Assembly: GCA_937915925.1 (NCBI GenBank)
Contig: CALGGM010000049.1
Coordinates: forward strand, 1-22,075
Source of the DNA: an uncultured Clostridia bacterium
GTDB taxonomy: Bacteria; Bacillota; Clostridia; Christensenellales; CAG-138
Reading direction: 5' to 3'
DNA length: 22,075 nt
Shown here: positions 14,203 to 22,075 of the stretch, one piece after another
How positions within the stretch are numbered: the first letter of the stretch is position 1
Layout: the number at the start of each line of letters is the position of its first letter
The notes under the pieces: generated by a model
Seen by the model: only the letters and a program-made list of their open reading frames with translations
The model's database searches: none
Told to the model about the DNA's origin: nothing
Program-made: the position numbers and the translations under genes

Positions 14203-14833
14203 ACGGAGTTGGTGCGTTTTTGGTGCATATCACCAAGGTGCGCGCACCGTAATCCGATTCCACGGGGACGGCTTCCGCGGTGCAGTGCAACAGATGCAGG
14301 GCGTTTTTCGCCGTCGGAAGCTCCTCGCTCACGTCGCCCTTATAGCAGTACGCCTTTCCGCCGACCTTTAACAGCGGCACGGTGAGTTCCAAAAGAACCG
14401 GCAAAGACGCCACCGCGCGGGAAACCGTCGCGTCGAACTTGGCGCGGTAATTCGGATCGCGTCCGAAATCCTCCGCCCGCGCATGGACGATTTCCGCCGA
14501 TAAACCGAGCGTTTTCAGCACTTCCTCGAGGAACGTCAGCCGCTTTTGCAGCGAATCGACGAGTGTGATTTTTAAGCGCGGGTTCATGATCAGAAGCGGG
14601 ATCGCAGGGAACCCCGCGCCCGTGCCGACGTCCGCGATCCTCGTGCCGTCCGAAAGGTAGGGCAGCGCCGCAAGCGAATCGTAAAAATGCTTCTTTGCGA
14701 CATCTGTGGGTTCCGTAATCGCGGTCAGATTCATCCGCGTATTCCAGTCGATCAGCAATTCATAGTATGCGACAAATTTGTCGCACGCTTCGTCGCCTAA
14801 GTTCGGGATGATCGATTGCAGCAGTTCACGCAT
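14156..14833 (-). CDS. rsmG: 16S rRNA (guanine527-N7)-methyltransferase RsmG
   Basis: A 225-residue SAM-dependent methyltransferase (GidB family). Family signatures are DWNTRMNLTAIT (about 29-40), ADVGTGAGFPAIPL (about 67-80, SAM-binding motif I), VDSLQKRLTFLEEV, FDATVSRAVASL and the C-terminal YPRKAGLPSKKPL. It methylates G527 of 16S rRNA at N7 using SAM; loss in other bacteria gives low-level streptomycin resistance. The start overlaps the end of mnmG by 8 nt, the usual mnmG-rsmG arrangement, and GGAGG is not obvious, so coupling is likely. The last 16 codons and stop lie within the 48-bp direct repeat. Confidence 0.96.
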   Translation of the reverse strand: MRELLQSIIPNLGDEACDKFVAYYELLIDWNTRMNLTAITEPTDVAKKHFYDSLAALPYLSDGTRIADVGTGAGFPAIPLLIMNPRLKITLVDSLQKRLTFLEEVLKTLGLSAEIVHARAEDFGRDPNYRAKFDATVSRAVASLPVLLELTVPLLKVGGKAYCYKGDVSEELPTAKNALHLLHCTAEAVPVESDYGARTLVICTKNAPTPSTYPRKAGLPSKKPL

Positions 14834-16694
14834 GGAGGGCTCCTTTCTTTGCCAGCACGAGCAAAACGCCGATGTCCGCGGGCGACACGCCGGAGATGCG
14901 CGACGCCTGCCCGATGCTTTCGGGGCGGTGCGCGTTCAGCTTCTGCCGCGCTTCGAGCCGCAGTCCCTCAAGCGTGCCGTAGTCGAGATCGCCCGGCAGC
15001 GGCATCGATTCCATCTCGCGGAAGCGTTTCACCTGTTCGGTTTGTTTTTCGATATATCCGTCGTAATGCGCCATGACGTCGACCTGCTCCTCGACCGCGG
15101 GTTCGAGCGGCTCGAGGCAGTCGTACAGCGACAGCAGATCAGTATAGCGCACGTTCGGACGTTTCAGAAGATCAAAGAGCTTCGTGCCGGAATTGGGCAT
15201 GGATTCGCCGATGGATTCGAGATAGACCCGCAGCGCGTCAGAGGGTGGCACATGCGTGCCGAGCCGCTCCATGGCGCGGGCGATGCCCTCCTTTTTCCGC
15301 TGCAGCGCGGCATATCGTTCCTCGGTAATCAACCCCAGCCGCCTTGCGCGCTCGGTCAGTCTGAGATCCGCGTTGTCCTGTCGGAGCAAAAGCCGGTATT
15401 CACAGCGGCTTGTCATCATGCGGTACGGCTCGGGCGTGCCCTTGGTGGCAAGGTCGTCGACGAGCACGCCGAGGTACGCGTCGCTGCGATCGAGCAGAAA
15501 CAGCTCCTCGCCCTTCACATACAGCGCGGCGTTCACACCGGCGTAAAAGCCCTGCGCGGCGGCTTCCTCGTAGCCGCTCGACCCGTTCACCTGTCCTGCG
15601 GTGAACAGTCCCGGTATGTCCTTCACCATGAGGCTCAGGTTCAACGCGCTCGGCACGAGGCAGTCGTATTCGATCGCATAGCCGAGCCGCATGACCTCGC
15701 AGTGCCTTAGCCCCGGCATGGTGTGAAGCATGTCGATCTGCACATCGGCGGGAAGCGACGTACTCATGCCCTGCACGTACATTTCCTCGGTTGTTCTGCC
15801 CTCCGGCTCGATGAAGATCTGATGCCGGTCATGGTCCGGAAACCGTACGATCTTATCCTCGATCGACGGGCAGTAGCGCGTGCCGGTGGCGTGGATGCGT
15901 CCCGCGTACATCGGCGAGCGGTTGAGGTTCTTCAAAATAATGTCGTGCGTCGCTTGATTCGTATAGGTGAGATAGCACGGGTCCTGTTTTAGGTGCAGCC
16001 GCCCGTTCAAAAACGAGAACGCGGGCGTCGGCTCGTCGCCGAGCTGGATCTCCATTTCGTCGAGGTCCAGAGAGCTTTTGCGCACCCTCGCGGGCGTGCC
16101 GGTCTTGAACCGCTGCAGCGGAATACCGAGCGACCGGAGCGCGTCGCTTAAACCTTCGCTTCGCAAAAGCCCCGCGGGTCCGGAAAGCCTTGACCATTCG
16201 CCGATCAGGATGCGGCTTTTCAGATACACGCCGGAGCACACCACGACCGCGTCGCACCCAAAACGAAAGCCCTCGTCGGTGACTACGCCCGCGACGCGTC
16301 CGTTCTCGGTCTGAATTTCCGTGACCTCGCCCTGCATGAGCGTGAGGTTCGGCTGCGTTTCGAGCGTGCGCTTCATGCGCTCGTGATAGCGGCGCTTGTC
16401 CATCTGCGCGCGCAAGGAATGCACCGCGGGACCCTTACTGGTGTTCAGCATGCGCATCTGGATCAGCGTATCGTCCGCGGCAAGTCCCATCTCGCCGCCC
16501 ATGGCGTCGATCTCGCGCACGAGATGTCCCTTGCCGGTGCCGCCGATCGCGGGGTTGCAGGGCATCATGCCGATGCTGTCCAGGTTGAGCGTCAGAAGAA
16601 GCGTCGATAAGCCCATGCGGGAGGAGGCGAGCGCCGCCTCGATCCCCGCGTGTCCTGCGCCGATGATGATGATTTGAAACCGTTTCTGTTCCAT
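14826..16694 (-). CDS. mnmG: tRNA uridine-5-carboxymethylaminomethyl modification enzyme MnmG (GidA)
   Basis: A 622-residue FAD-dependent enzyme of normal length. The N-terminal FAD motif is IIIGAGHAGIEAALASSRMG (9-28), followed by MMPCNPAIGGTGKGHLVREI, FKTGTPARV, SLPADVQ and GLFTAGQVNGSSGYEEAAAQ, all classic MnmG blocks. With MnmE it forms the cmnm5U wobble modification at U34 of certain tRNAs. mnmE is not in this window, and mnmG starts its own transcript. A weak AAAGGGAACGC site precedes the ATG. It leads the mnmG-rsmG pair. Confidence 0.97.
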   Translation of the reverse strand: MEQKRFQIIIIGAGHAGIEAALASSRMGLSTLLLTLNLDSIGMMPCNPAIGGTGKGHLVREIDAMGGEMGLAADDTLIQMRMLNTSKGPAVHSLRAQMDKRRYHERMKRTLETQPNLTLMQGEVTEIQTENGRVAGVVTDEGFRFGCDAVVVCSGVYLKSRILIGEWSRLSGPAGLLRSEGLSDALRSLGIPLQRFKTGTPARVRKSSLDLDEMEIQLGDEPTPAFSFLNGRLHLKQDPCYLTYTNQATHDIILKNLNRSPMYAGRIHATGTRYCPSIEDKIVRFPDHDRHQIFIEPEGRTTEEMYVQGMSTSLPADVQIDMLHTMPGLRHCEVMRLGYAIEYDCLVPSALNLSLMVKDIPGLFTAGQVNGSSGYEEAAAQGFYAGVNAALYVKGEELFLLDRSDAYLGVLVDDLATKGTPEPYRMMTSRCEYRLLLRQDNADLRLTERARRLGLITEERYAALQRKKEGIARAMERLGTHVPPSDALRVYLESIGESMPNSGTKLFDLLKRPNVRYTDLLSLYDCLEPLEPAVEEQVDVMAHYDGYIEKQTEQVKRFREMESMPLPGDLDYGTLEGLRLEARQKLNAHRPESIGQASRISGVSPADIGVLLVLAKKGALHA

Positions 16695-16726
16695 GCGTTC
16701 CCTTTTTCGATAAAACTTGACGGTTC

Positions 16727-16756
16727 AGTATAGCATATCCGAACGATTTTGTACAA
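16727..16756 (-). promoter_or_regulatory. Promoter of mnmG-rsmG
   Basis: On the minus strand, TTGTAC (16756-16751) and TATACT (16732-16727) are separated by 18 bp, and TGC precedes the -10 box as an extended -10. The leader to the mnmG ATG is about 25-30 nt. Confidence 0.7.
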
Positions 16757-16763
16757 CGGGTAG

Positions 16764-16792
16764 TGGAAATTTCCGTAAAAGTCTGCTATACT
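16764..16792 (+). promoter_or_regulatory. Promoter of yhaM-tldD-tldE
   Basis: TGGAAA (16764-16769), 17 bp and TATACT (16787-16792), with an extended -10 TGC. The -35 box overlaps the 10-bp palindrome GGAAATTTCC (16765-16774). It is divergent from the mnmG promoter; the -10 regions share TGCTATACTGAAC in inverted orientation. Confidence 0.65.
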
Positions 16793-16814
16793 GAACGCAC
16801 AGGAGGATTCTCAT

Positions 16815-17759
16815 ATGGGTAAAATGCGTTTGATCAAAGAAGCATACGGCACGACCGAAGGGTTCTGCCTTATCAAGAGCGTGTCGGTGCGCACGGACGT
16901 GAAGGGCACGGAGTACCTTGACATGGTGATCGCGGACTCCGAGGGCGAATGCGTCGCGAAGCTTTGGAACTACTCGCGCATCTCGCACGGCGAGTACGAC
17001 GCAAACGACGTTATTAAGGTGCGCGGCTCCGTACAGGTATGGAAGGACACCGAGCAGTTCAAGATCGACCGGATCCGCAAGGCGAACGACGCCGACAATG
17101 TGGACATGTCCGGCATCATCCCGACCGCGCCCTACGACCCGCAGGAGATGTACGACGAGCTGTACAACACCGCCGGGGCGTTCCGTGACGAGGACCTTCG
17201 TCGCATCGTACAGTACCTTTTGCGCGAGAACCGCGAAAAGCTTTTGATCTATCCCGCGGGCGTCAAGCTGCACCACGCCACGCGCGGCGGGCTTCTGCAC
17301 CATACGGTATCCGTATTAAGGCTTGCAAAGCGCATTGCGGAGCTGTACCCGAGCCTTCACAGAGACCTGCTGTTTGCGGGCGCGATTCTGCACGACATCG
17401 GAAAACTTAGGGAGCTCGACGCGGATTCGCTCGGCATCGCGGGTGCGTACACGAGCGAAGGGCAGCTCTTGGGGCACATCAACGTCGGCATGGCGATGAT
17501 CGCCTCCGCCGCGGAGATCACGATGATCGCGCCGAAAACCGCGATGCTTTTGGAGCACATGATCCTCTCGCACCACGGCAAGCCCGAGTTCGGCAGTCCC
17601 CGCCTTCCGATGATCCCGGAAGCAGAGGTGCTTTCTATCTGCGACCTATTGGACAGCAAGATGTATGAAATGGACGCCGCTTTGGACGGCGTTTCGACGG
17701 ACGGCTTTTCCGAGCGGCTTTGGGCGCTCGACAACCGTCAGCTCTATAAGATCGATTGA
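16815..17759 (+). CDS. yhaM: 3'-5' exoribonuclease YhaM family (OB-fold plus HD domain)
   Basis: A 314-residue protein, the size of YhaM/Cbf1-type nucleases. The N-terminal OB-fold (about 10-95) would bind single-stranded RNA or DNA: TEYLDMVIADSEGECVAKLW and VIKVRGSVQVWKD. The metal-binding HD domain (about 150-290) shows LHHATRGGLLHHTV (152-165), AILHDIGKLRE with His193-Asp194, and LSHHGKPEFGSP (251-262). YhaM trims 3' ends of mRNAs and degrades short transcripts in Firmicutes. AGGAGG lies 8 nt before the ATG at 16815; an internal ATG at codon 4 is a less favoured start. It leads a three-gene operon with tldD and tldE, 11 bp before tldD. Confidence 0.92.
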   Translation: MGKMRLIKEAYGTTEGFCLIKSVSVRTDVKGTEYLDMVIADSEGECVAKLWNYSRISHGEYDANDVIKVRGSVQVWKDTEQFKIDRIRKANDADNVDMSGIIPTAPYDPQEMYDELYNTAGAFRDEDLRRIVQYLLRENREKLLIYPAGVKLHHATRGGLLHHTVSVLRLAKRIAELYPSLHRDLLFAGAILHDIGKLRELDADSLGIAGAYTSEGQLLGHINVGMAMIASAAEITMIAPKTAMLLEHMILSHHGKPEFGSPRLPMIPEAEVLSICDLLDSKMYEMDAALDGVSTDGFSERLWALDNRQLYKID

Positions 17760-17770
17760 GGAGGAACCCC

Positions 17771-19183
17771 ATGTTTGAACGACTGGAAGCGCAAAAGCCC
17801 GCGTTAAAAAAGCTGATCGCGGCGCTGCGCGAACACTACACCTACGCTTCGGTGCTCGCGACCGCGGTGCATTACCGCTCGTGGCGCGTATCGAAAAACG
17901 GGATCTCCCTTTCCGCCTCGGCGCTCGACGGCGGCGACGGCTACGTGATCCGCGTGTTTGACGAAACCGGCTGCGCGGAATATTCGATCAACGCGTTTTC
18001 GGAGGACATGATCCCCGAAATCGTACGGGAAATGCAGACGCGGTTCGAAGCGGAGCGCAAAGCGCTGCCCGCCTGCGTGACGCCGATGCCGACCGCCATC
18101 CCCGACGATTCGCCCGCCGTGCTCAAAAAGGAAGCAAAGTTTGAGATCGACCCGGCGACGCTCGGCGACGAGGCGATCCTTGAACTGATCGGCAGGATCC
18201 GCGAAAAGGGCTTACGCGCCGAAAACGTCATGGACGTCAACTGCGGCGTGAACTATTCCGCGGAGCGCAAGATCTTTCTGTCCGAACACCGCGACCTCGA
18301 CGAAAGCCATATGTGGACGAACGCGTTCGTCGGCGCGATGGGCGCGCGCGGCGAGGAGCTCAAGGAGAGCTTCAAGGGCTATTCGGTGCTCGGCGGCGCG
18401 GAGCTTTTAAAGGAAGTCGAAAATGATATCGACGAGGTCACGGCGCGGATGAACGATCTGCTGCGTGCCGAGCCGATGATCCCCGGCGAATACGAATGCG
18501 TGTGCGACCCGGAGGTCACCGGCATGATCGTGCACGAAGCGTTCGGACACGGCGTGGAGATGGACATGTTCGTGAAGGATCGCGCGCAGGCAAAGCAGTT
18601 CATCGGCGAATACGTCGCAAGTCCTTTGGTCACGATGCACGACGGCTCGACGGTCGACGAATGCGCGACGTGGGCGTTTGACGACGAGGGAACGCTGACC
18701 GGCGACACGGTTGTCATCGACAAGGGGATTTTGAAGACCGGCATGTGCGACGCGCTGTCCGCGATGCGGCTCGGCGTGAAACCGACCGGCAACGGACGCC
18801 GCGAAAGCTACGAACGCAAGGCGTACACGCGCATGACGAACACGTACTTCGAGGGCGGCGACGCCACGAAGGAGGAGATGATCGCTTCCGTCAAATACGG
18901 CTTTTTGCTCGAAGAGCCGACGAGCGGCATGGAAGATCCGAAAAACTGGGGCATCCAGTGCATGGTCAACTCCGCGCGCGAGATCAAGGGCGGCAAGCTT
19001 ACCGGACGCATCTTCTCGCCGATCGTGCTGACAGGGTATGTGCCGGATCTTCTGAAATCCGTCTCGATGATGGGAGGAAAGGTTGAGCTTGCCGGCGGCG
19101 GTTACTGCGGCAAGGGCTACAAGGAATGGGTCAAGGTCTCCGACGGCGGCGCGTACATGAAGGCGCGCATCCGTTTGGGCTAA
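17771..19183 (+). CDS. tldD: Metalloprotease TldD
   Basis: A 470-residue TldD/PmbA family protein and the catalytic member of the pair. The zinc motif HEAFGH is at 255-260, and the third ligand candidate is Cys446 in GGGYCGKGY. Other family blocks are GEYVASPLVTMHDGS (279-293), WGIQCMVNSAREIKGG (393-408) and GRIFSPIVLTGYVPDLLKSV. The start at 17771 follows an AGGAGGA site. An in-frame ATG at 17756 would overlap the yhaM stop and is less likely. TldD/TldE heterodimers degrade unfolded peptides and, in some bacteria, cleave leader peptides of modified peptides. No peptide precursor gene is visible here, so a general role is more likely. Confidence 0.93.
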   Translation: MFERLEAQKPALKKLIAALREHYTYASVLATAVHYRSWRVSKNGISLSASALDGGDGYVIRVFDETGCAEYSINAFSEDMIPEIVREMQTRFEAERKALPACVTPMPTAIPDDSPAVLKKEAKFEIDPATLGDEAILELIGRIREKGLRAENVMDVNCGVNYSAERKIFLSEHRDLDESHMWTNAFVGAMGARGEELKESFKGYSVLGGAELLKEVENDIDEVTARMNDLLRAEPMIPGEYECVCDPEVTGMIVHEAFGHGVEMDMFVKDRAQAKQFIGEYVASPLVTMHDGSTVDECATWAFDDEGTLTGDTVVIDKGILKTGMCDALSAMRLGVKPTGNGRRESYERKAYTRMTNTYFEGGDATKEEMIASVKYGFLLEEPTSGMEDPKNWGIQCMVNSAREIKGGKLTGRIFSPIVLTGYVPDLLKSVSMMGGKVELAGGGYCGKGYKEWVKVSDGGAYMKARIRLG

Positions 19184-19195
19184 GGAGGGATTCCT

Positions 19196-20479
19196 ATGGA
19201 ACGGATCAAAAGATTGCTCAAGGAAGCAGGCATTTCGGATTACATCGTCAACGGATACACGGAGCGCACCGCAGAGCTGTTCTTTGTGAAAAAGCAGCTC
19301 GACACGCGCCGCATCAAGGACGTGGAGAAATTCAAGGTGACCGTTTACCGCACGGGTGAAAAGGACGGCGCGAAGCTTCGCGCGTTTACCGACGTGACGG
19401 TGCTCGAAGCGCAGACGGACGCGGAAATCATCGACGCATTCCGCGGCGCGTACTTTGCCGCGCAGTTTGCCATGAACCCGTATTATGAACTGCCCGACCC
19501 GGTGATCGCGCCGCTGATTGAGGCGAAGGGCAAGCTCGCCGAGCAGGCGCCGGAAATCAGTGCGGGCGAGATGGCGGAAGCGCTCTTTTCGGCGGATCAC
19601 GAAAAAGGCGCGTTTGTGAACTCCGCGGAGATCTTCGTCATTCAGAAGCGCGTGCACGTGGTAAGCTCTGCGGGTACGGACGTTTCGTGGACCGAAGCGA
19701 GTGTCAAGGGCGAATACGTCGTGCAGGCGAAGGAGCCCGAGGACGTGGAAATGTACCGCGACTTCGGCGGCTATACGGAGCTGAACACAGCGGCGCTCAC
19801 GGCGCACGTAAAGGAAGCGCTGACGTTCGTAAAGGACCGCGCAAGGGCGCAGCGGATCTTAAAGAGCGGCAACTACGACGTGATCCTCTCCGATGAAAAC
19901 GTCATGCAGACCCTGTGGTTCTACGCGGAACGCTCCGAAGCGAATATGCTCTATCCCGGCTACTCGACGTGGAAGGTCGGCGACGCCGTGCAGGGCGAAG
20001 CGGTCGGCGAACGGATCGACCTCACGCTGAAGGTACGGCAGCCGTATTCCGATGAGGGCATTCCGATGAAGGACCTCAAGCTATTGGAAAACGGCGTGCT
20101 TCGCGCCGTGCACGGAGCGAACCGTTTCTGCCGCTATCTCGGCGTGGAGCCCACCGGCAGCTATCGGAAGTTTTCCTGCGATAATCCGGGCAGCATGACC
20201 TTTGCCGCAATGAAGGACCGTCCGTGCCTGTGGGCGGTCACGTTCTCCGGCTTTGAGATGGACAGCTTTTCCGGGCACTTCGGCGGCGAGATCCGACTTG
20301 CGTATCTCATTGAAAACGGCAAGGCGACGCCCGTCACCGGCGGCTCGATCAACGGCAACATTTTCGAGGCACAGAAGGACCTTGCGTTCTCCAAGGAACG
20401 CTACTCCGAGCTCTCCTATGACGGACCGTACGCGATGCTTCTTAAAAACATCCCCGTCGCGGGAACGGACGCGGAATGA
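19196..20479 (+). CDS. tldE: TldE (PmbA) family partner of TldD
   Basis: A 427-residue TldD/PmbA family protein without the HExxxH motif, as expected for the non-catalytic TldE subunit. The N-terminus has the beta-rich pattern typical of the family (ELFFVKKQLDTRRIKDVEKF). The C-terminal half has GNYDVILSDENVMQTL, NMLYPGYSTWKVGD and TPVTGGSINGNIFEA, the last matching the family's closing block. It starts 12 bp after tldD with GGAGG 7 nt upstream and is followed by a strong terminator, so it ends the operon. The likely partner is the preceding TldD; together they would form the heterodimeric protease. Confidence 0.9.
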   Translation: MERIKRLLKEAGISDYIVNGYTERTAELFFVKKQLDTRRIKDVEKFKVTVYRTGEKDGAKLRAFTDVTVLEAQTDAEIIDAFRGAYFAAQFAMNPYYELPDPVIAPLIEAKGKLAEQAPEISAGEMAEALFSADHEKGAFVNSAEIFVIQKRVHVVSSAGTDVSWTEASVKGEYVVQAKEPEDVEMYRDFGGYTELNTAALTAHVKEALTFVKDRARAQRILKSGNYDVILSDENVMQTLWFYAERSEANMLYPGYSTWKVGDAVQGEAVGERIDLTLKVRQPYSDEGIPMKDLKLLENGVLRAVHGANRFCRYLGVEPTGSYRKFSCDNPGSMTFAAMKDRPCLWAVTFSGFEMDSFSGHFGGEIRLAYLIENGKATPVTGGSINGNIFEAQKDLAFSKERYSELSYDGPYAMLLKNIPVAGTDAE

Positions 20480-20495
20480 CCGAACGAACGCTCTT

Positions 20496-20524
20496 CGGCT
20501 GCAGATTTTCTGCAGCCGTTTTTT
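20496..20524 (+). terminator. Rho-independent terminator of yhaM-tldD-tldE
   Basis: CGGCTGCAG (20496-20504) and CTGCAGCCG (20510-20518) form a perfect 9-bp stem with an ATTTT loop, followed by TTTTTT. It lies 16 bases after the tldE stop. Confidence 0.95.
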
Positions 20525-20556
20525 ATGCAATTTCGGCGAAAAAGTGCGCAAAGCCC

Positions 20557-20585
20557 TTTCAAATCGCGCACGCAAGTGGTATGAT
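20557..20585 (+). promoter_or_regulatory. Probable promoter of the citrate lyase operon
   Basis: An extended -10 TGG-TATGAT (TATGAT at 20580-20585) has only a weak -35, TTTCAA (20557-20562), at 17-bp spacing. A weak -35 is compatible with activator-dependent expression, as known for citrate fermentation genes elsewhere, but no operator was identified. Confidence 0.5.
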
Positions 20586-20630
20586 ATTGCTGTAATGTGC
20601 GGGTGACCGCAAGGAAGAAGGAGGATGCAC

Positions 20631-20933
20631 ATGATTATTCAAAAACCGGCAGTCGCCGGGACGGTGGAATCGAGCGACGCGCTCGTTTCGGTGGAACCGG
20701 GCAACGGAAGCGTTGAGCTGACCCTGACGTCAAGCGTCATGAACCAGTACGGACGACAGATCAAGGAGACCGTGATGGAGACGCTCGAACGTCTCGGCGT
20801 CGACAATGTGAAGATCAACGTAGTCGACAAGGGTGCTTTGGACTGCACCATCAAGGCGCGCGTGGAATGCGCGGTGTTCAGAAGCTGCGACGCATCCGAA
20901 AAGGATATCCCGTGGGGAGGTGCAGTGAAGTGA
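20631..20933 (+). CDS. citD: Citrate lyase acyl carrier protein (gamma subunit) CitD
   Basis: A 100-residue protein. The start at 20631 is chosen over an ATG at 20625 because AAGGAGG lies 6 nt upstream of the former and abuts the latter. The N-terminal AVAGTVESSD carries the conserved serine region that in CitD carries the phosphoribosyl-dephospho-CoA prosthetic group. VELTLTSSVMNQYGRQI and GALDCTIKARVECAVFR are typical for the family. In the citrate lyase complex the thiol of this group carries acetyl and citryl intermediates between CitF and CitE. It overlaps citE by 4 nt (GTGA) and is first in the operon. Confidence 0.93.
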   Translation: MIIQKPAVAGTVESSDALVSVEPGNGSVELTLTSSVMNQYGRQIKETVMETLERLGVDNVKINVVDKGALDCTIKARVECAVFRSCDASEKDIPWGGAVK

Positions 20934-21844
20934 TCCCGAGACCGAAACCCGAGCGGTTCCGCCTGCGCCGCACCATGATCTTCATGAGCGCGCAGAAGCC
21001 GGGGCTTATCAAGGACGCGTACATCTACGGCTGCGACAGCATCATGCTCGACCTTGAGGACGCGGTCGCGGAGAATCAGAAGGACGCGGCGCGCTTCTCG
21101 CTGTATCACGCGCTGAAGACGATCGACTACGGCGACACCGAGGTCATCGTGCGCATCAACGGGCTCGACACCCCGCACTGGCAGGAGGATATCCGCGTGT
21201 GCGTCGCGGGCGGCGCGGACGGCATCCGCATCGCGAAGTGCGAAAGCGCGCAGGACGTGAAGACCGTCGAGGCGGCGGTCGAAGCGGCCGAAAAGGAATT
21301 CGGCGTCGAAGCGGGCAGAACGCTCCTGATGGCGGCGCTCGAAAGCCCGAAGGGGATCTTGAACGCGTATGAGATCTGCTCGGCTTCCGATCGCATGTTC
21401 GGCGTCGCGATCTCCGGCGGCGACTTCCGCAAGTGCATGCAGACCAAGCCCACCTCCGACGGCGTCGATATGCTTGTGGCGCGCGGTCAGATGCTGCTTG
21501 CGGCACGCGCGGCGGGCGTACAGTGCTTCGACACGGTCTTTACAAATCTCGACGACATGGCAGGCTACGAAGCCGAGGTGCGCCAGAACAAGGCAATGGG
21601 CTTCGACGGCAAGAGCCTCATCAACCCGAAGCAGATCCGTCTGGTCCACGAGATCTTCGCGCCGACCGAAAAGGAGATCCTGCAGGCGGAAAAGATCGTC
21701 CGCGCATACCGTGAGCAAAGCGCAGCGGGCGTCGGCGTGTTCACCGTCGACGGCAAGATGATCGACATCGCATTCATTCCCGGCGCAGAGCGCACCTTAA
21801 AGCTTGCCCGTGCCTGCGGACTTTGGGAGGGGGATCTGGTATGA
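20930..21844 (+). CDS. citE: Citrate lyase beta subunit (citryl-ACP lyase) CitE
   Basis: A 304-residue TIM-barrel enzyme of the HpcH/HpaI-CitE family, which cleaves citryl-ACP to acetyl-ACP and oxaloacetate. Motifs: IMLDLEDAV (substrate/Mg2+ site), EVIVRINGLDTPHW (CoA/citrate contacts), MAALESPKGILNA with a metal-binding Glu, and GVAISGGDFRK. The start is GTG at 20930, overlapping the citD stop, with GGGGAGG 9 nt upstream; an in-frame ATG at 20867 lies inside citD and gives an unrelated extension. The stop overlaps citF by 4 nt. Order citD-citE-citF is the classic one. Confidence 0.93.
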   Translation: MIPRPKPERFRLRRTMIFMSAQKPGLIKDAYIYGCDSIMLDLEDAVAENQKDAARFSLYHALKTIDYGDTEVIVRINGLDTPHWQEDIRVCVAGGADGIRIAKCESAQDVKTVEAAVEAAEKEFGVEAGRTLLMAALESPKGILNAYEICSASDRMFGVAISGGDFRKCMQTKPTSDGVDMLVARGQMLLAARAAGVQCFDTVFTNLDDMAGYEAEVRQNKAMGFDGKSLINPKQIRLVHEIFAPTEKEILQAEKIVRAYREQSAAGVGVFTVDGKMIDIAFIPGAERTLKLARACGLWEGDLV

Positions 21845-22075
21845 AGAATTTCGTCGGAAGAGATATTCCCGATTACCTGCTTGTAAACGGCAAGGAGGTC
21901 TATCAGGGCAAGAATTACATGGACGGCAAGTATTTGAAAAAGGCTTCGCCGTGTACCCGCCGGTATGAAAAGCCGCAGGAGAGCAAGATCGTCGAAACGC
22001 TCGCGGACGCATTGAAGCTGTGCGGCGCAAAGAGCGGCATGACGTTCTCCTTCCATCACCATCTGCGCGACGGTG
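21841..22075 (+). CDS. citF: Citrate lyase alpha subunit (citrate-ACP transferase) CitF, partial at window end
   Basis: The first 78 codons of a gene cut by the window edge; full-length CitF is about 500 residues. It starts at an ATG overlapping the citE stop (ATGA), preceded by GGGAGGGGGATC. The translation begins MKNFVGRDIPDYLLVNGKEV and ends in GMTFSFHHHLRDG, the FHHxxRxG block at the start of the CitF transferase domain. CitF swaps acetate for citrate on the CitD prosthetic group. citX, citG and citC, needed to make the active complex, are not in view and may follow downstream. Confidence 0.9.
   Translation, partial: MKNFVGRDIPDYLLVNGKEVYQGKNYMDGKYLKKASPCTRRYEKPQESKIVETLADALKLCGAKSGMTFSFHHHLRDG

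Noticed and set aside
18407..19807. 466-codon minus-strand frame across tldD and tldE
   Set aside because: It spans two real genes on the other strand and its translation has only Arg/His/Val-rich shadow composition.
17771..20479. tldD/tldE as part of a modified-peptide (RiPP) biosynthesis locus
   Set aside because: No precursor peptide, radical SAM or other modification enzyme or peptide exporter is visible nearby; the operon partner is a general RNase.
20639..21718. 359-codon minus-strand frame across citD and citE
   Set aside because: Antisense to two well-recognised citrate lyase genes; no motif or start signal.

Overview
The window looks like a chromosomal segment of a GC-rich Gram-positive Clostridia-type bacterium. 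The evidence is strong AGGAGG-type ribosome binding sites, lipoprotein signal peptides, a YhaM-type exoribonuclease, a DltA/DltB/DltC/DltD-like envelope-modification set, citrate lyase genes and short palindromic intergenic repeats. The GC content looks close to 60% by eye and was not counted. No rRNA, tRNA, CRISPR array, phage gene or transposase was seen.

Region 1 (about 100-9130, minus strand) is one tight eight-gene operon with a good promoter at 9073-9101 and a terminator at 102-131. In transcription order it encodes a D-amino-acid aminotransferase (dat), a membrane-anchored Ig-repeat/transglutaminase-like protein, a DltA-like adenylating enzyme, a small acyl-carrier protein, an MBOAT O-acyltransferase, an SGNH-type partner with Cys in the nucleophile position, a small lipoprotein of unknown function, and a lipoprotein with a phosphodiester glycosidase (NAGPA) domain. 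Together they read as a pathway that makes a D-amino acid, activates it, loads it on a carrier, passes it across the membrane and esterifies an extracellular polymer. It resembles dlt teichoic-acid D-alanylation, but gene order, gene content and several key residues differ. This is the most interesting part of the window.

Region 2 (9150-12115, minus) is trkA-trkH, a potassium uptake system with its own promoter and terminator. Region 3 (12150-12910, plus) is a single lipoprotein gene of unknown function, divergent from trkA and followed by two terminator-like hairpins.

Region 4 (13073-16756, minus) is mnmG-rsmG-phzF: tRNA modification, 16S rRNA methylation and a PhzF-family enzyme. The rsmG-phzF gap is a mosaic of repeats. 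A 120-bp MITE-like palindromic element sits in a 155-bp insert flanked by 48-bp direct repeats, one copy of which is the 3' end of rsmG.

Region 5 (16764-20524, plus) is yhaM-tldD-tldE: an HD-domain 3'-5' exoribonuclease and a TldD/TldE protease pair, closed by a strong terminator. It diverges from mnmG, and the two promoters share a 13-bp inverted repeat. Region 6 (20557-end, plus) starts a citrate lyase operon, citD-citE-citF, and the window ends inside citF.
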